DNA from: Azoarcus sp. KH32C
Lineage (GTDB): Bacteria > Pseudomonadota > Gammaproteobacteria > Burkholderiales > Rhodocyclaceae
Direction of reading: 5' to 3'
Assembly (NCBI RefSeq): GCF_000349945.1
Contig: NC_020548.1
Location: 310,001-374,000 of the forward strand
DNA: 64,000 bases
A program made the position numbers and the translations under genes. Every line of letters begins with the position of its first letter. Positions within the stretch are counted from its first letter, which is position 1. The notes beneath the pieces are model-generated. The model was not told the DNA's origin. It worked only from the letters and a program-made list of their open reading frames with translations, and made no database searches. Positions 26,495 to 36,059 of the stretch are shown here, piece by piece.

Positions 26495-26627
26495 GACTTG
26501 CCGCAGTTCCCCCGCAGCTGCGTCACGCACCGCGCGGTGAGCCGCCAGTCGCCTCATTTTGAGGCACGGAGGTTTTTTCCAGCGGCGACGGCCGTTTGAT
26601 CCAGTGTTTACGGACTTATCCGTCGAG

Positions 26628-26648
26628 TTATCCACAGTTGCTGTGGAT
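26628..26648. promoter_or_regulatory. DnaA-box-like inverted repeat
   Basis: TTATCCACA (26628-26636) matches the consensus DnaA box. With TGTGGAT at 26642-26648 it forms a 7-bp inverted repeat with a 5-nt loop. It lies between the hybrid kinase stop and the DUF3025 start. A single pair does not make an origin; it may be a titration site or chance. Confidence 0.35.
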
Positions 26649-26675
26649 CACGCCAGTGGTGGCAGCCCCCTGTCC

Positions 26676-28787
26676 TTAGCTTGCGCCGTTGCCTCGCTCC
26701 CGGAGGCTCGCTTCGGACAGGGCTAAAATGGCCTTGGACTGATACGTGGCAGCCAGACGCTGTATCCGCTCGGCGAAGGGCCGATAGGCTTCATCGCCTT
26801 CGAGAAGCTTCGCCGCCCAGATGCGGATATTGCGAATATCGCCAGCCTGGGCCAGACGATGCAGGACCTCCAGTTCCGGGCGCAGCGGCACGGCCATGGG
26901 GGTCTCTGCCGCCCGGACCTCCTCCTCCCCTTGCGCATGTGTCCAGTGGAGCCCCAACAGGCCGCCGATCGTCTGCAGCAACCCTTCCTGCTGGACCGGC
27001 TTGGAAAGGAAGGCACTCGCACCGGCTGCCAGACTGAGAGCCTCGTCGTCCCGGCCAGCGCTGGCCGAGACGACGACCACTGGGACGTCTGCCAACTCCG
27101 GCAGCTGGCGCAGGCGCCGGGTCGCCTCCAGCCCGTCCAGGACCGGCATTACCCGGTCCATCAGAATCAGGTCGGGCGGCTGAGCCTGGGCCAGCGCCAA
27201 GGCCTGCAAGCCGTCGTTTGCCTCGTCTACCGCGAAACCGAGGTCCTCCAATAGATCCGCTAGCATTGCCCGGTTCGCCGCCACGTCGTCCACCACCAGC
27301 AGCCGTCTGCGCGGCCCGGCATAGCCGACGACCGCCCGCGCCACCTGGGGCAGCGCGGCGGCTCGCTCCACCGGCAGCTCCAGCTCGAACCAGAACCGGC
27401 TGCCCTCACCCAGCCGGCTCTCCACCTGGATCTCCCCGCCCATCAGCCGCACCAGCTGGCGGCTGATCGCAAGCCCGAGGCCTGTACCGCCGGCCCTGCG
27501 CTCGACCTCACCCATCTGTTCGAAGGGCTGAAAGAGGCGCTCCATGTGTTGCGGGGCGATGCCGATCCCCGTGTCCAGGATTTCGAAGCGCAGATGGGCC
27601 TGCGCCTCAGTCCGCGCGAGGCACTGTACGTGTAAGCACACCTCGCCGCGGTCAGTGAACTTCACCGCGTTGATCAGCAGGTTCAGCAACACCTGCCGCA
27701 GCCTTCCTTCATCCACCCGCACCGCGGCCGGCAACTCCGCGGATAGATCACTGCGGAACAGCAGACTCTTCTGCTCGGCCTTGACCCGCAAGATGTCGGC
27801 AATCACCGCCAGGAATGCCGACAGGTTCACGATCCCCACCGCAAGCTCGAGCCTGCCAGCCTCCACCTTGGCGAGATCCAGCACGTCGTTGATGAGCATG
27901 AGCAGATGCTCGCCGCTGCTCTGGATCGTGACCAGGCCGGCTGCCGCCCGCTCGGACAGGGCCTTGTCCCGGCGGAGGATCTGGGCATAGCCGAGGATGG
28001 CGTTCAGTGGCGTGCGCAGCTCGTGGCTCATGTTCGCCAGGAAGGTGCTCTTGGCGCGACTGGCACCCTCCGCCCGATCCTTTGCTTCGACCAGTTCCCG
28101 GGTCGATCTGCGCAAGCGCTCTGCCATAGTGTTGACGCGTGTGGCGAGGCGGCCCAGCTCATCGCCGGGCTCCACCGGACAGCGGACGTCCAGATCGCCG
28201 CCGGCGATGCGGTCGACCATCTCCTCGAGATGACTAATGCGGCTCGCGACCATGCGCCTGAGGAGCCAATAGGTCATGCCGCAGAGCGAGGCCACGACCG
28301 CTGCCATGATCGCCAGGATGGCCCGACGGGCTTCGGCAATCGCCTGCTTCGCGAGCGTCCGCGTCATGACGACGCGGACTTCACCGATCTTCTGCCGTGG
28401 AAAGCCTTCGAAGCGCGCATGGATGATCTCCCTGACGCGGACGATGTCGTCTTCCGGACCCGCCGCATAGGTGCCCTTCACGGTGGACACCGGGCCATGA
28501 TTGACCGCGGTGACTTCGAGCTCCGCCCACTCGGGCTCGGTCATGAGCGCAGCCAACTGGCCGTCGATAGCCTTGCTATCCGCATTCCACAGCGGCAGCG
28601 CCAGGGATTGGCTGAGCACGTCCGCAACGCGGCTCGCACGCTGCTCCAGCTCGGCGAACCGACGCTCGGCCTCAAGCTCGATGAGGAAGTAGGCCGAGCC
28701 GCCCGCCACCACCGCGACCAGCAGCGAGAGCGCCAGCATCAGCTTGGTGTGCAGGCTGGCACTGCGACGATTCAAGATGGCGGGCAT
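26676..28787 (-). CDS. Hybrid sensor histidine kinase (TM-periplasmic-TM-HAMP-HisKA-HATPase-REC)
   Basis: A 703-residue inner-membrane sensor. TM1 is about 15-35, a periplasmic region about 36-155, TM2 about 156-178, HAMP about 180-230. HisKA has FLANMSHELRTPLNAI (His255), the HATPase has NLLINAVKF, DTGIGI and GTGLGLAIS. A receiver domain with LILMDRVMPVLDG follows, and then about 90 residues that may be an Hpt-like or linker tail. The start at 28787 lies 16 bp inside the binding-protein gene, so the two are co-translated. I infer that the periplasmic domain reads the ligand state of that binding protein, in the way of LuxQ/TorS, and signals to the downstream or adjacent response regulator. 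Confidence 0.87.
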   Translation of the reverse strand: MPAILNRRSASLHTKLMLALSLLVAVVAGGSAYFLIELEAERRFAELEQRASRVADVLSQSLALPLWNADSKAIDGQLAALMTEPEWAELEVTAVNHGPVSTVKGTYAAGPEDDIVRVREIIHARFEGFPRQKIGEVRVVMTRTLAKQAIAEARRAILAIMAAVVASLCGMTYWLLRRMVASRISHLEEMVDRIAGGDLDVRCPVEPGDELGRLATRVNTMAERLRRSTRELVEAKDRAEGASRAKSTFLANMSHELRTPLNAILGYAQILRRDKALSERAAAGLVTIQSSGEHLLMLINDVLDLAKVEAGRLELAVGIVNLSAFLAVIADILRVKAEQKSLLFRSDLSAELPAAVRVDEGRLRQVLLNLLINAVKFTDRGEVCLHVQCLARTEAQAHLRFEILDTGIGIAPQHMERLFQPFEQMGEVERRAGGTGLGLAISRQLVRLMGGEIQVESRLGEGSRFWFELELPVERAAALPQVARAVVGYAGPRRRLLVVDDVAANRAMLADLLEDLGFAVDEANDGLQALALAQAQPPDLILMDRVMPVLDGLEATRRLRQLPELADVPVVVVSASAGRDDEALSLAAGASAFLSKPVQQEGLLQTIGGLLGLHWTHAQGEEEVRAAETPMAVPLRPELEVLHRLAQAGDIRNIRIWAAKLLEGDEAYRPFAERIQRLAATYQSKAILALSEASLRERGNGAS

Positions 28788-29899
28788 GGGCAGATCAAAC
28801 GGCCTTTGGGGGTGTCCAGCAGGCGCTCCAGGCGGAAATCGTATCGCCCGGTACGCGGATGCAAGGCCCGCGAGTAGATGCCGAAGTCCAGGGCGCCGTC
28901 GTGCCGAAAAATCAGATCGTCGTAGCACGCCACGTTGTCCCGCTGGACCACGTACAGGTAATCGAGCTTCTGGTTCGAGCCGCCGTGGACTGCGAAATCC
29001 TTGCCATGGTGGTAGTCGTAGAGCATTACCATGACGCAAGCGCCGATCAAGTAATGACCGGCGGCCGTGGCAGTCAAGCCGCCTTGGGCGATGCTCGCCA
29101 AGGCGTCGCGGGTGCCCCCCATGCTGCCCACCAGGACCTCGACGCCGCGATGCTTGACCGCGCGCACCGCACCCAAGGCCACCAAGTCGTTGGTAGCCAG
29201 GATGACATTGGCCTCGGGGTAGCGTGAGAGCAGGAGGCTCGCCTTCCGCTCGCCGTCCGCGTGGCTCGGGTCGCCATAAACCACCTGCAGGATCCGGCCG
29301 CGATTGCCGCGTGCCAGGAAGTCCTCGACGCCTTGCATGCGCTCCTTGGTGATCGGCGCACCGGGGTCCCCCATGATGCCGATCACCTGCGCTTCGCTCC
29401 TTCCGAGGCGTCGTTGAAGATATTCCATCAACAGGTAGCCGCCGCGGGCCGAGTCGTCGGTGGCGGTGCCGATCCAATTGCGGATTGATTGGCGCTCGCT
29501 GCCGATTTCGCGTCGCTGCTCGGGCGTCACGTCATTATGAATAAGGAATATCCTGGACGACGAGCGAGCCAGCGTCGTCATCAGCCGCTGAACGACCCGC
29601 TCCTGGTTGACGATGACGACATAGTGCGGGGGAGTAGCGCGCCGGGCCACCTCCTCGCATTGGCGCAGCATCAGCAGGTCGTCGCGCTCGGCCCACAGTA
29701 CCTCAAGCTCCATTCCGAGAGCGCGGGCAGCATCAGTCATGAAACGGGCCACCGTGCGCCAGAAGGGACCTGTGCCGCGCTCCATGGGTTCGCCGGGATT
29801 GAGGAACACGACCCGCGGGTGAGGGTGAGACCGCCCTGCCGCCGCGCTAGTCCGGGTCAGCAAGCCGGCGCAGGTGAGTAGAAAGTTTCTGCGATTCAT
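28772..29899 (-). CDS. Periplasmic ligand-binding protein (type I fold, sensor-associated)
   Basis: A 375-residue secreted protein. The leader (MNRRNFLLTCAGLL) has a twin arginine, and the rest follows the LacI/ribose-binding-protein fold: VVFLNPGEP, two alternating alpha/beta lobes, GIMGDPGAPITKERMQGVEDF and ILATNDLVALGAVRAV. It overlaps the sensor kinase start, and no ABC transporter genes are present. It should therefore act as a receptor that presents a ligand to the kinase, like LuxP or TorT. The ligand is unknown. The start at 29899 is chosen because it begins the signal peptide; an upstream ATG adds nine residues. Confidence 0.82.
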   Translation of the reverse strand: MNRRNFLLTCAGLLTRTSAAAGRSHPHPRVVFLNPGEPMERGTGPFWRTVARFMTDAARALGMELEVLWAERDDLLMLRQCEEVARRATPPHYVVIVNQERVVQRLMTTLARSSSRIFLIHNDVTPEQRREIGSERQSIRNWIGTATDDSARGGYLLMEYLQRRLGRSEAQVIGIMGDPGAPITKERMQGVEDFLARGNRGRILQVVYGDPSHADGERKASLLLSRYPEANVILATNDLVALGAVRAVKHRGVEVLVGSMGGTRDALASIAQGGLTATAAGHYLIGACVMVMLYDYHHGKDFAVHGGSNQKLDYLYVVQRDNVACYDDLIFRHDGALDFGIYSRALHPRTGRYDFRLERLLDTPKGRLICPCPPS

Positions 29900-29992
29900 C
29901 CGGAAATCTCCCCGTCGAACGCTCACCCGGTTAGTTACTCACCGTGGCTCTCACGGACTTCGCCAGATCCCGACTGAAGGTTTGGCGCAGGG

Positions 29993-31864
29993 CTAGCACA
30001 CCCTGTGCGACCATTCCTCGTCCCATATCCTGAATTGTTCTGCCGGCATCGGCTCGCTGACAAAGAAACCTTGGGCCACATCACAACCGAGTGCTGCCAA
30101 CCGGTCCCATACCGTCTGGCTTTCTACTCCTTCGGCCACAACCTCCAGTTCCAGGTTATGCCCCAACTCGATAGCGGAGCGCACGATGACTTCGGAATCC
30201 GCGCTTGTCGCAATCGGTATGACGAAGGACTGATCGATCTTCATCGCGTCGATCGGCAGCTTCTGCAGGTAGCTGAGGCTTGAATACCCGGTGCCGAAAT
30301 CGTCGACGAACAATTGGGTATCGAGCTGCTTCAGGCGAGTCAGGGTCTCCACGGCACCCGCCGGATCTTCCATCAAGGCACTCTCGGTCAACTCGAACTG
30401 AATCAACTCCGATCCGATTCCCCAGGTCGCGAATAAGCCGCGGATGCGGTCGATGAGCCCCGGGGCGCGCAGATCCTGGGCAGAGAGATTGATCGATAAC
30501 GCCCGATCCAGCCCGGCCTCGTGCCAGGCATAGCATTGGCTGAAGGCGGCGTCGAGCACCCAGTTTGTCAGGGGTGTGATCAAGCCGGCCTGCTCCGCCA
30601 TCTTGATGAATTCCAGCGTCGACACCATGCCGTGCTTCGGATGCTGCCAGCGCACCAACGCTTCAGCCCCGCACACGCGCGATGACGCAATATCGACCTT
30701 GGGCTGGCAATAGAGCAGCAACTCATCGTGCTCGATCGCGTGGCGCAAATCGCCCATCAAGACCAGCCGCCGAGTGTCTTCCTCCTCCTGCCCCCCGGTG
30801 TACATCGCATAGTCGCCGCGCGATGACCGGGCCTGATGGGTGGCGGCATTGGCGCGGCGGAGCAGCATATCTGGGTCGCTCCCATGGCCGGGAAACAAGG
30901 CGATTCCGACGCTGACGCGGGCGTCGACCATCAGGCCTGAGACGGCAATCGGCTCATGCAACATCGCCATCAACCGCTGCGTCACCCGGATCGCAGCCTC
31001 GGCGCCCCCGGGCACCAGCAACGCGAACTCCGCATCGCCGCCCCGCGCCAGGGTTTCGTTGTCCTTCACGGCCTCGGTGAGTCGTCGGCCCAGTTCCTGC
31101 AACAGACGATCTCCACAGCGGTAACCCAGCACCTTGTTGATTTCGTTGAAGCGGCCCACTTTCAAACACAATACGGTCAGGGCGCTGCGCTGCTGCTTGG
31201 CCGTCTGGATCGCGGCCTCGAGCGTTTCCAGCAAGTGCGTGCGATTGGGCAGACCGGTCAGCGCATCATGATGCGCCATGTAATGAATGCGGCGCTCGGC
31301 CTCTTTGCGCTCAATGATCTCCGCACGCAGGCGGGCATTGGCTTGTTCCAGTTCGGCAGTGCGATCGGCCACGCTCTCTTCGAGCACTTCGTTGGCGTGC
31401 TGGAGGGCCGCTTCCGCCGTCTTGCGCATGGCGATTTCCTGCTCCAACCGCTCGTTCTGTTCCGCCAGACACTCACGCGCCTCACGCAATGCAAGATGCG
31501 TAGTAACCCGGGCCAGCACCTCTTCGACCTGGATCGGCTTGGTGACGTAATCGACACCGCCGGCGGCAAAGCCGGCGAGCTTGTCGTGGACATCGGCCAG
31601 CGCCGTCATGAAGATCACGGGAATGTCACGCGTCTTGTCGGAGGCCTTCAGGCGGCGGCAAGTCTCGAAGCCATCCATCCCAGGCATCATGACGTCGAGC
31701 AGGATCAAGTGCGGGTGAATGATTTCGGCGCGCCGCACCCCTTCTTCGCCATCCTGCGCGACGGCCACACGATATCCATGGTCTTCGAAATGGTCGAACG
31801 CGACCCCCAGGTTGGCGGGCGTATCGTCGACGATCAGGATGAGAGGCGCGCTGAAGGGCAGGTC
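29993..31864 (-). CDS. Response regulator with degenerate GGDEF and intact EAL domain
   Basis: A 623-residue protein: an N-terminal receiver (LILIVDDTPAN, then HLILLDVMMPGMDG with the phospho-acceptor Asp), a coiled coil, a GGDEF-type domain and a C-terminal EAL domain. The cyclase signature reads LARGGDAEF where R-L-G-G-D-E-F is expected, so cyclase activity is doubtful. The EAL domain keeps GAEALVRWQHP and DDFGTGYSSLSYL, suggesting active c-di-GMP hydrolysis. The start at 31864 has GGAGGT seven bases upstream; 31900 is an alternative. It precedes the binding protein and hybrid kinase genes by 93 bp on the same strand and is their likely output. Confidence 0.87.
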   Translation of the reverse strand, partial: DLPFSAPLILIVDDTPANLGVAFDHFEDHGYRVAVAQDGEEGVRRAEIIHPHLILLDVMMPGMDGFETCRRLKASDKTRDIPVIFMTALADVHDKLAGFAAGGVDYVTKPIQVEEVLARVTTHLALREARECLAEQNERLEQEIAMRKTAEAALQHANEVLEESVADRTAELEQANARLRAEIIERKEAERRIHYMAHHDALTGLPNRTHLLETLEAAIQTAKQQRSALTVLCLKVGRFNEINKVLGYRCGDRLLQELGRRLTEAVKDNETLARGGDAEFALLVPGGAEAAIRVTQRLMAMLHEPIAVSGLMVDARVSVGIALFPGHGSDPDMLLRRANAATHQARSSRGDYAMYTGGQEEEDTRRLVLMGDLRHAIEHDELLLYCQPKVDIASSRVCGAEALVRWQHPKHGMVSTLEFIKMAEQAGLITPLTNWVLDAAFSQCYAWHEAGLDRALSINLSAQDLRAPGLIDRIRGLFATWGIGSELIQFELTESALMEDPAGAVETLTRLKQLDTQLFVDDFGTGYSSLSYLQKLPIDAMKIDQSFVIPIATSADSEVIVRSAIELGHNLELEVVAEGVESQTVWDRLAALGCDVAQGFFVSEPMPAEQFRIWDEEWSHRVC

Positions 31865-32114
31865 CATCGCTGAGACCTCCGTGGGCTTGCTGTCTGGCAT
31901 CTTTGTCTTTCGCCAATCAGTCGGCTCTATCCCCTCGCGGCTGCCCGCCGCAACGGCGAGACCGAATCTGCAGCCACGGCCGCGCAACGCATTGCCGCGC
32001 GAAACGCTCGCATGCTCATCCAGGGGCGGGGGTAGCCTGCCGGCCTTGCAGCGCCAACTATTCAAACCATACTACACCCCTCGGCCGACAGCGCGCCAGC
32101 GGCGGACGGACCAG

Positions 32115-33209
32115 TTACTTCGGCGCGTAAGTGAGCACGGTGAAGGTATCCGCAAAATAAAGGTTGGGATAGAACGGGGCAACGCCCTTGCTCATCTTCT
32201 TGCTGGGATCCGTCGTTCCTTCGGCGGTCACCATGAAGATTTTTTTGCTCTTCGGATCGAGCGCCAGCGTGCGTGCGTAGGGGCGGGTCGTGGTGGCCTC
32301 GGCGAGCTTGTATGTGTCGGCATCGACCTGATCGTAGATGACGAGATTCGCGTCCACACCATTGGAGGTATAAATCTTCCTGGTCGTCGGATCGTAGATG
32401 ACTCCGTCGTTGCCGCGCCCGATTTCCAATGTCGTGATCATCGTGCCCGATTGCGCATCCATCACCGCGAGTACGGGGTTCTTGCCGCGGCAGCCGACGA
32501 AGATGCGTTTGTTGGCTGCATCGTAGGCAATGCCGGTGGGCTCCTCGCAAGGTGCGCTCTTCCACTCGTCGGTCACTTTGCGGCCGGCGATGTCGATTTT
32601 CACCACCGCGTTGCGGTCGCGTAAGGCCATGAACAAGTTGCCTTCGCCGTCGGGCACCGTTCCATCGAGCTTCTTGCTGTCGATCGGCAGTTTACCGGCG
32701 ATGGTGCCGGTTTTCGCGTCGACAAACACGACCGTCCTGTTTTCCCCGATCGTGAACGCGACCTGCTTGGTCACCGGATCGTAGAAGCCGTTATCAGCAT
32801 CGTCGCCGATCTTGATCCGGTCGATCGGCGCGAGTGTGGACAGCTTGAATACGGTCGTTGTGCCGTCGCCGTTCGCCGTATAGCCGCGATCGAACTCCGG
32901 AATCAGCGTTACACCGTTGGCATCATCGGTATTCGCGATCGTGCGCAGCAGCTTCTTCGACTTCGTGTCGTACACGGCAACACCGTCGCCGCGGCGCGCA
33001 ATGAAAAGGTAGCCGCGGCTCGGGTCGAGCGTGAGGTAGTCCCAGCTCGGGGCTGCGCTCTTCAGCGTCGTCGCCGACTCGAGGCGGTGGAAAGCCTCCG
33101 ATGGCATAGACGAAGCGAGCAGTGCAGCGAACAGCGCGGCGCAGGCGACCCGCGCTCTTGCACGAGGCGTCCCGGCCTGGCCTTGATTGCGATTCAGTAA
33201 TGAAGTCAT
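32115..33209 (-). CDS. Secreted YVTN-type beta-propeller protein
   Basis: A 364-residue protein with an N-terminal signal (ACAALFAALLASSMPSEA) and repeated blades of the YncE/YVTN type, such as LTLDPSRGYLFIARRGDGVAVYD and TLEIGRGNDGVIYDPTTRKIY. GGAGGG precedes the ATG. Such propellers are periplasmic binding or scaffold proteins; E. coli YncE is iron-regulated. It is the last gene of the four-gene unit that begins with the binding protein at 37080 and carries an 11-bp repeat box. A role with the TonB receptor and reductase is inferred from that. Confidence 0.8.
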   Translation of the reverse strand: MTSLLNRNQGQAGTPRARARVACAALFAALLASSMPSEAFHRLESATTLKSAAPSWDYLTLDPSRGYLFIARRGDGVAVYDTKSKKLLRTIANTDDANGVTLIPEFDRGYTANGDGTTTVFKLSTLAPIDRIKIGDDADNGFYDPVTKQVAFTIGENRTVVFVDAKTGTIAGKLPIDSKKLDGTVPDGEGNLFMALRDRNAVVKIDIAGRKVTDEWKSAPCEEPTGIAYDAANKRIFVGCRGKNPVLAVMDAQSGTMITTLEIGRGNDGVIYDPTTRKIYTSNGVDANLVIYDQVDADTYKLAEATTTRPYARTLALDPKSKKIFMVTAEGTTDPSKKMSKGVAPFYPNLYFADTFTVLTYAPK

Positions 33210-33276
33210 CGTTTCATCCCTCCGGTGTGATTTGATAAGGAAGCCCTGCGTGGTCAGCTCGCAGCCGGTGCTGACC

Positions 33277-33810
33277 TCAGTCGGCGCGGTCGAACAGCGC
33301 CTTGTAGCTCGGAATCTGCTTGGCCAGTTCGTCGCGCAGCGTTACGGATTTGGCGAAGAATTCCTTCTCCTTCGCGCTGGTGCTTGCGTCGGCCGGCGGA
33401 TTCCTGAAGGCGTAGACGACGAGCCCGACGTTTTCACCGGACTTGTCGCGCATCGGGGCCAAAACGACGAACTTCTTCGGGTCGTCGTTACGGTGCCAGC
33501 GTGGATCGACGATGGTGATCCCTTTCTTGATCACGTCGATGTCGTCCGGATCGTCCGCATTGCCGATGCGGTCGGGAAAGCTCCCCGCGAACATCGTGTA
33601 GACGTTCTCGTGCCCGGGCGGCACGCCATGCAGCGTGACGCTCAGCAGCTCGGGATGCCTCGCCATCGTCTCGTCCGAGAGCTTCTGCCCGTAGATCTTG
33701 TTGGCGGGCGGGGTCCAGTTCTTCGGCTTCGCGTCGGCCGACATCGCCGCGCTACTGACGAGGGCGAGCGATGCTCCGAAGGCGATCGTGGTCTTTACCA
33801 GTACGCTCAT
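33277..33810 (-). CDS. Secreted single-domain protein, same domain as the TonB receptor N-terminus
   Basis: A 177-residue protein with a signal peptide (cleavage near AAMSADA) and one domain at about 38-174. The order ARHPELLSVTLHGVPPG, RIGNADDPDDIDVIKKG, APMRDKSGENVGLVVYAF and a C-terminal RDELAKQI...LFD recurs twice in the N-terminal 310 residues of the TonB receptor at 42713-45631. The pattern (an approach region, a D-D motif, V-I-x-x-G, then P-x-x-D-x-S-G-x-x-I-G) resembles a single Cache/PAS-like sensory fold. I recognise no named family. GGAGGAGAC precedes the ATG at 33810. It sits between the PepSY reductase and the propeller gene and probably binds the same periplasmic ligand as the receptor. 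Confidence 0.82.
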   Translation of the reverse strand: MSVLVKTTIAFGASLALVSSAAMSADAKPKNWTPPANKIYGQKLSDETMARHPELLSVTLHGVPPGHENVYTMFAGSFPDRIGNADDPDDIDVIKKGITIVDPRWHRNDDPKKFVVLAPMRDKSGENVGLVVYAFRNPPADASTSAKEKEFFAKSVTLRDELAKQIPSYKALFDRAD

Positions 33811-33869
33811 GTCTCCTCCTTGGAGAAATGCAGTCATGCGGCGGGTGAATCGCTCGTGAGTGAGTGGCC

Positions 33870-36059
33870 CTAAAGATCAAGCACCAGGACCGGGCTGCGC
33901 GCACGCGAGCAGCAGGGTGTGAACTGGTCGTCGCATGCGTGTTCGGCGGCGGTCTGATAGAGATCGCGGTGATCCGGGTCGCCGTCGATGACCCGTGTTA
34001 GGCAGGTGCCGCAGACGCCCTGCTGACATGAGGTCGGAATTACAATCCCGTGCTCCGCGAGCGCCGCGACGACGGTCTGGTCCTTTGCGACACGCACCAC
34101 CTTGCCGGTGCTCGCGATCCTGACGTCGAACTCCGTGTCGTCCGCCGACGGCTGCACGGGCGAGGCGAAGTACTCGCGGTGCAGCCGCTGCTCGGGCCAT
34201 CCATTACGCAGCGCCGCTTCCAGCACGCGGTCCATGAAGCCTTTCGGACCACAGACATACAAATGGGTGTCCCGTGCCGATCGTTTGACCAGCTCCTCGA
34301 CGTTGAATCGCTGCTCGGCAGGACCGTCGCTGAAATGGAAATGGACACGATCGGCGAATGCCGACTGCCGGATCCGCTCGCGGAATGGCGTGCGCTGCGC
34401 AGAGCGCGTGCAGTAGTGCATTTCGAAATCGGCACCGAAATTCGCCAGACGCTCGGCCATGCACAGGATGGGCGTCACGCCAATGCCGCCAGCGATCAGT
34501 AGCGACCGCTCGGCGCCATGCGCGAGTGGGAAGTGGTTTCTGGGTTCGCTGATCTCGAGGATGTCGCCTTCCTGGATGTCGTCATGCAGGGCTGCCGAGC
34601 CGCCTCGCGACTCGGCGACGCGCAGTACGCCGATGAGGTAGCGATGCGTTTCGCGCGGATCGTTGCAGAGCGAGTAATGGCGCACCATCCCGTCGCGGAT
34701 ATAGACGTCGATGTGCGAGCCGGCGCTGAAGGCTGGCAGGGGCTTGCCGAGCGGATCGGCCAGCTCGAAGGTGCAGATGTCCGTCGCCTCGACACGCTTG
34801 CACACCACCTGTACCGACAGTCGGGCGCTTTCCGGCTTGGGGCGGAGCTTGCGGCGGATGTAGCTGCCGACGCCCGTGTATGCAAGGAAAGGGACGCCCA
34901 TCGCGCCGACCAGCAGCAGCATCGGGAAGATCAGGCCGCCGGCCTGGCCGCCGACCTGCCCCATGTGCCAGGACAACATCCAGAAATACAGCTTTTGGCC
35001 CGGGTTAGCCTTCTCGTACGGGATGAGTTTGGCCACATCGGCGGTGTAGGGGTCGAGATACACCATGGTCCGCGCGAAGGCGTGCGGAGCGCGCCGCTCG
35101 ACGGTGAAGATATCGAGCGCCTCCTTGGGCTTCTTGGGCGACGGGAAATGGATCAGGGTCTCACCCGCGTCTGGAACCAGCGCCTGCACACGCTGCCAGT
35201 AGGTCTCCATCGACAGCGGTTTCGCACCCTCGGCCGGAGTGACGCGCGGCGGCTTCTCCGGCTTCGATCCGGTAATCGCGTAGACGCCGTCACGATACCA
35301 CTCGAAGGCGAGCGGCAAGCCGGTGAGCGCGCTGGACACCACGATCAGGCTGACGTAAAGGCCGACAATCTTGTGCCGATCGAGCGTGCGCTCGCGGCCA
35401 GTGAGGCGCGGGTTGAACGTGGCGGCAGTCGGCAGCGCCCGCAGCCGGCGCGGCCACCAGAGGTAGAGGCCGCCACTGACGAGCACGATCGCGAACAGCA
35501 GCGCCGTCGTGCCGGTGATCAGGCTTCCGCCTTCTTCCATGAAGCGGAATCGATGCAACTGCTCGATGGTGGCGAGCCATCCGCCATAGCGATCACGCTG
35601 GCCGAGCACGCCGCCCGTGCAGGGATTGACGTACACGTCGTGCTGGAATTCTTCGGGTTCGGCGATTCGCACCTGCAGGGCCGAAATACGTGCGGCGCCT
35701 GGTGCAGCCGGCATGATGCGGATGTAATCCATCTTGCCGGCGGGATGTGCCGCACGCGCGTTCGCGGCGACCGTGTCCATCGATACGCGCTCGCTGCATG
35801 CGGGTACGGTCAGCAGGTCGCGATTGACGATAGGCTCGAGATACGGTCGGTACGCGATCAGCATGCCAGTGATCGCCACAAAGACCAGCACCAGCCCGAA
35901 GGTGAGCCCGGTCCAGCGGTGCCCCAGCAGCATGAAGCTATGCAGTGCACTACGGACCCTTCTGCTCGCCTTCCCTCGCAGCGTGCTCCCTACTGTGGCC
36001 TCCGCTCCGCCTGACATCGCGGCGAAATCGGTTGCGACGGTTTCTTTACTCAGCGGCAT
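33870..36059 (-). CDS. PepSY-TM / FNR / [2Fe-2S] fusion reductase, probable metal-chelate reductase
   Basis: A 729-residue membrane reductase. The N-terminal half is a PepSY-associated membrane domain (SFMLLGHRWTGLTFGL and three further helices, with membrane histidines that could bind haem). The C-terminal half matches phthalate dioxygenase reductase: RHYSLCNDP for flavin, GGIGVTPILCMAERL for the nucleotide, and a plant-type ferredoxin end with TSCQQGVCGTC and a last cysteine in CCSRA. Such fusions can pass NAD(P)H electrons across the membrane to reduce ferric chelates. The start at 36059 overlaps the upstream binding-protein gene by 14 bp. Reduction of the chelate taken up by the TonB receptor is inferred. 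Confidence 0.85.
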   Translation of the reverse strand: MPLSKETVATDFAAMSGGAEATVGSTLRGKASRRVRSALHSFMLLGHRWTGLTFGLVLVFVAITGMLIAYRPYLEPIVNRDLLTVPACSERVSMDTVAANARAAHPAGKMDYIRIMPAAPGAARISALQVRIAEPEEFQHDVYVNPCTGGVLGQRDRYGGWLATIEQLHRFRFMEEGGSLITGTTALLFAIVLVSGGLYLWWPRRLRALPTAATFNPRLTGRERTLDRHKIVGLYVSLIVVSSALTGLPLAFEWYRDGVYAITGSKPEKPPRVTPAEGAKPLSMETYWQRVQALVPDAGETLIHFPSPKKPKEALDIFTVERRAPHAFARTMVYLDPYTADVAKLIPYEKANPGQKLYFWMLSWHMGQVGGQAGGLIFPMLLLVGAMGVPFLAYTGVGSYIRRKLRPKPESARLSVQVVCKRVEATDICTFELADPLGKPLPAFSAGSHIDVYIRDGMVRHYSLCNDPRETHRYLIGVLRVAESRGGSAALHDDIQEGDILEISEPRNHFPLAHGAERSLLIAGGIGVTPILCMAERLANFGADFEMHYCTRSAQRTPFRERIRQSAFADRVHFHFSDGPAEQRFNVEELVKRSARDTHLYVCGPKGFMDRVLEAALRNGWPEQRLHREYFASPVQPSADDTEFDVRIASTGKVVRVAKDQTVVAALAEHGIVIPTSCQQGVCGTCLTRVIDGDPDHRDLYQTAAEHACDDQFTPCCSRARSPVLVLDL

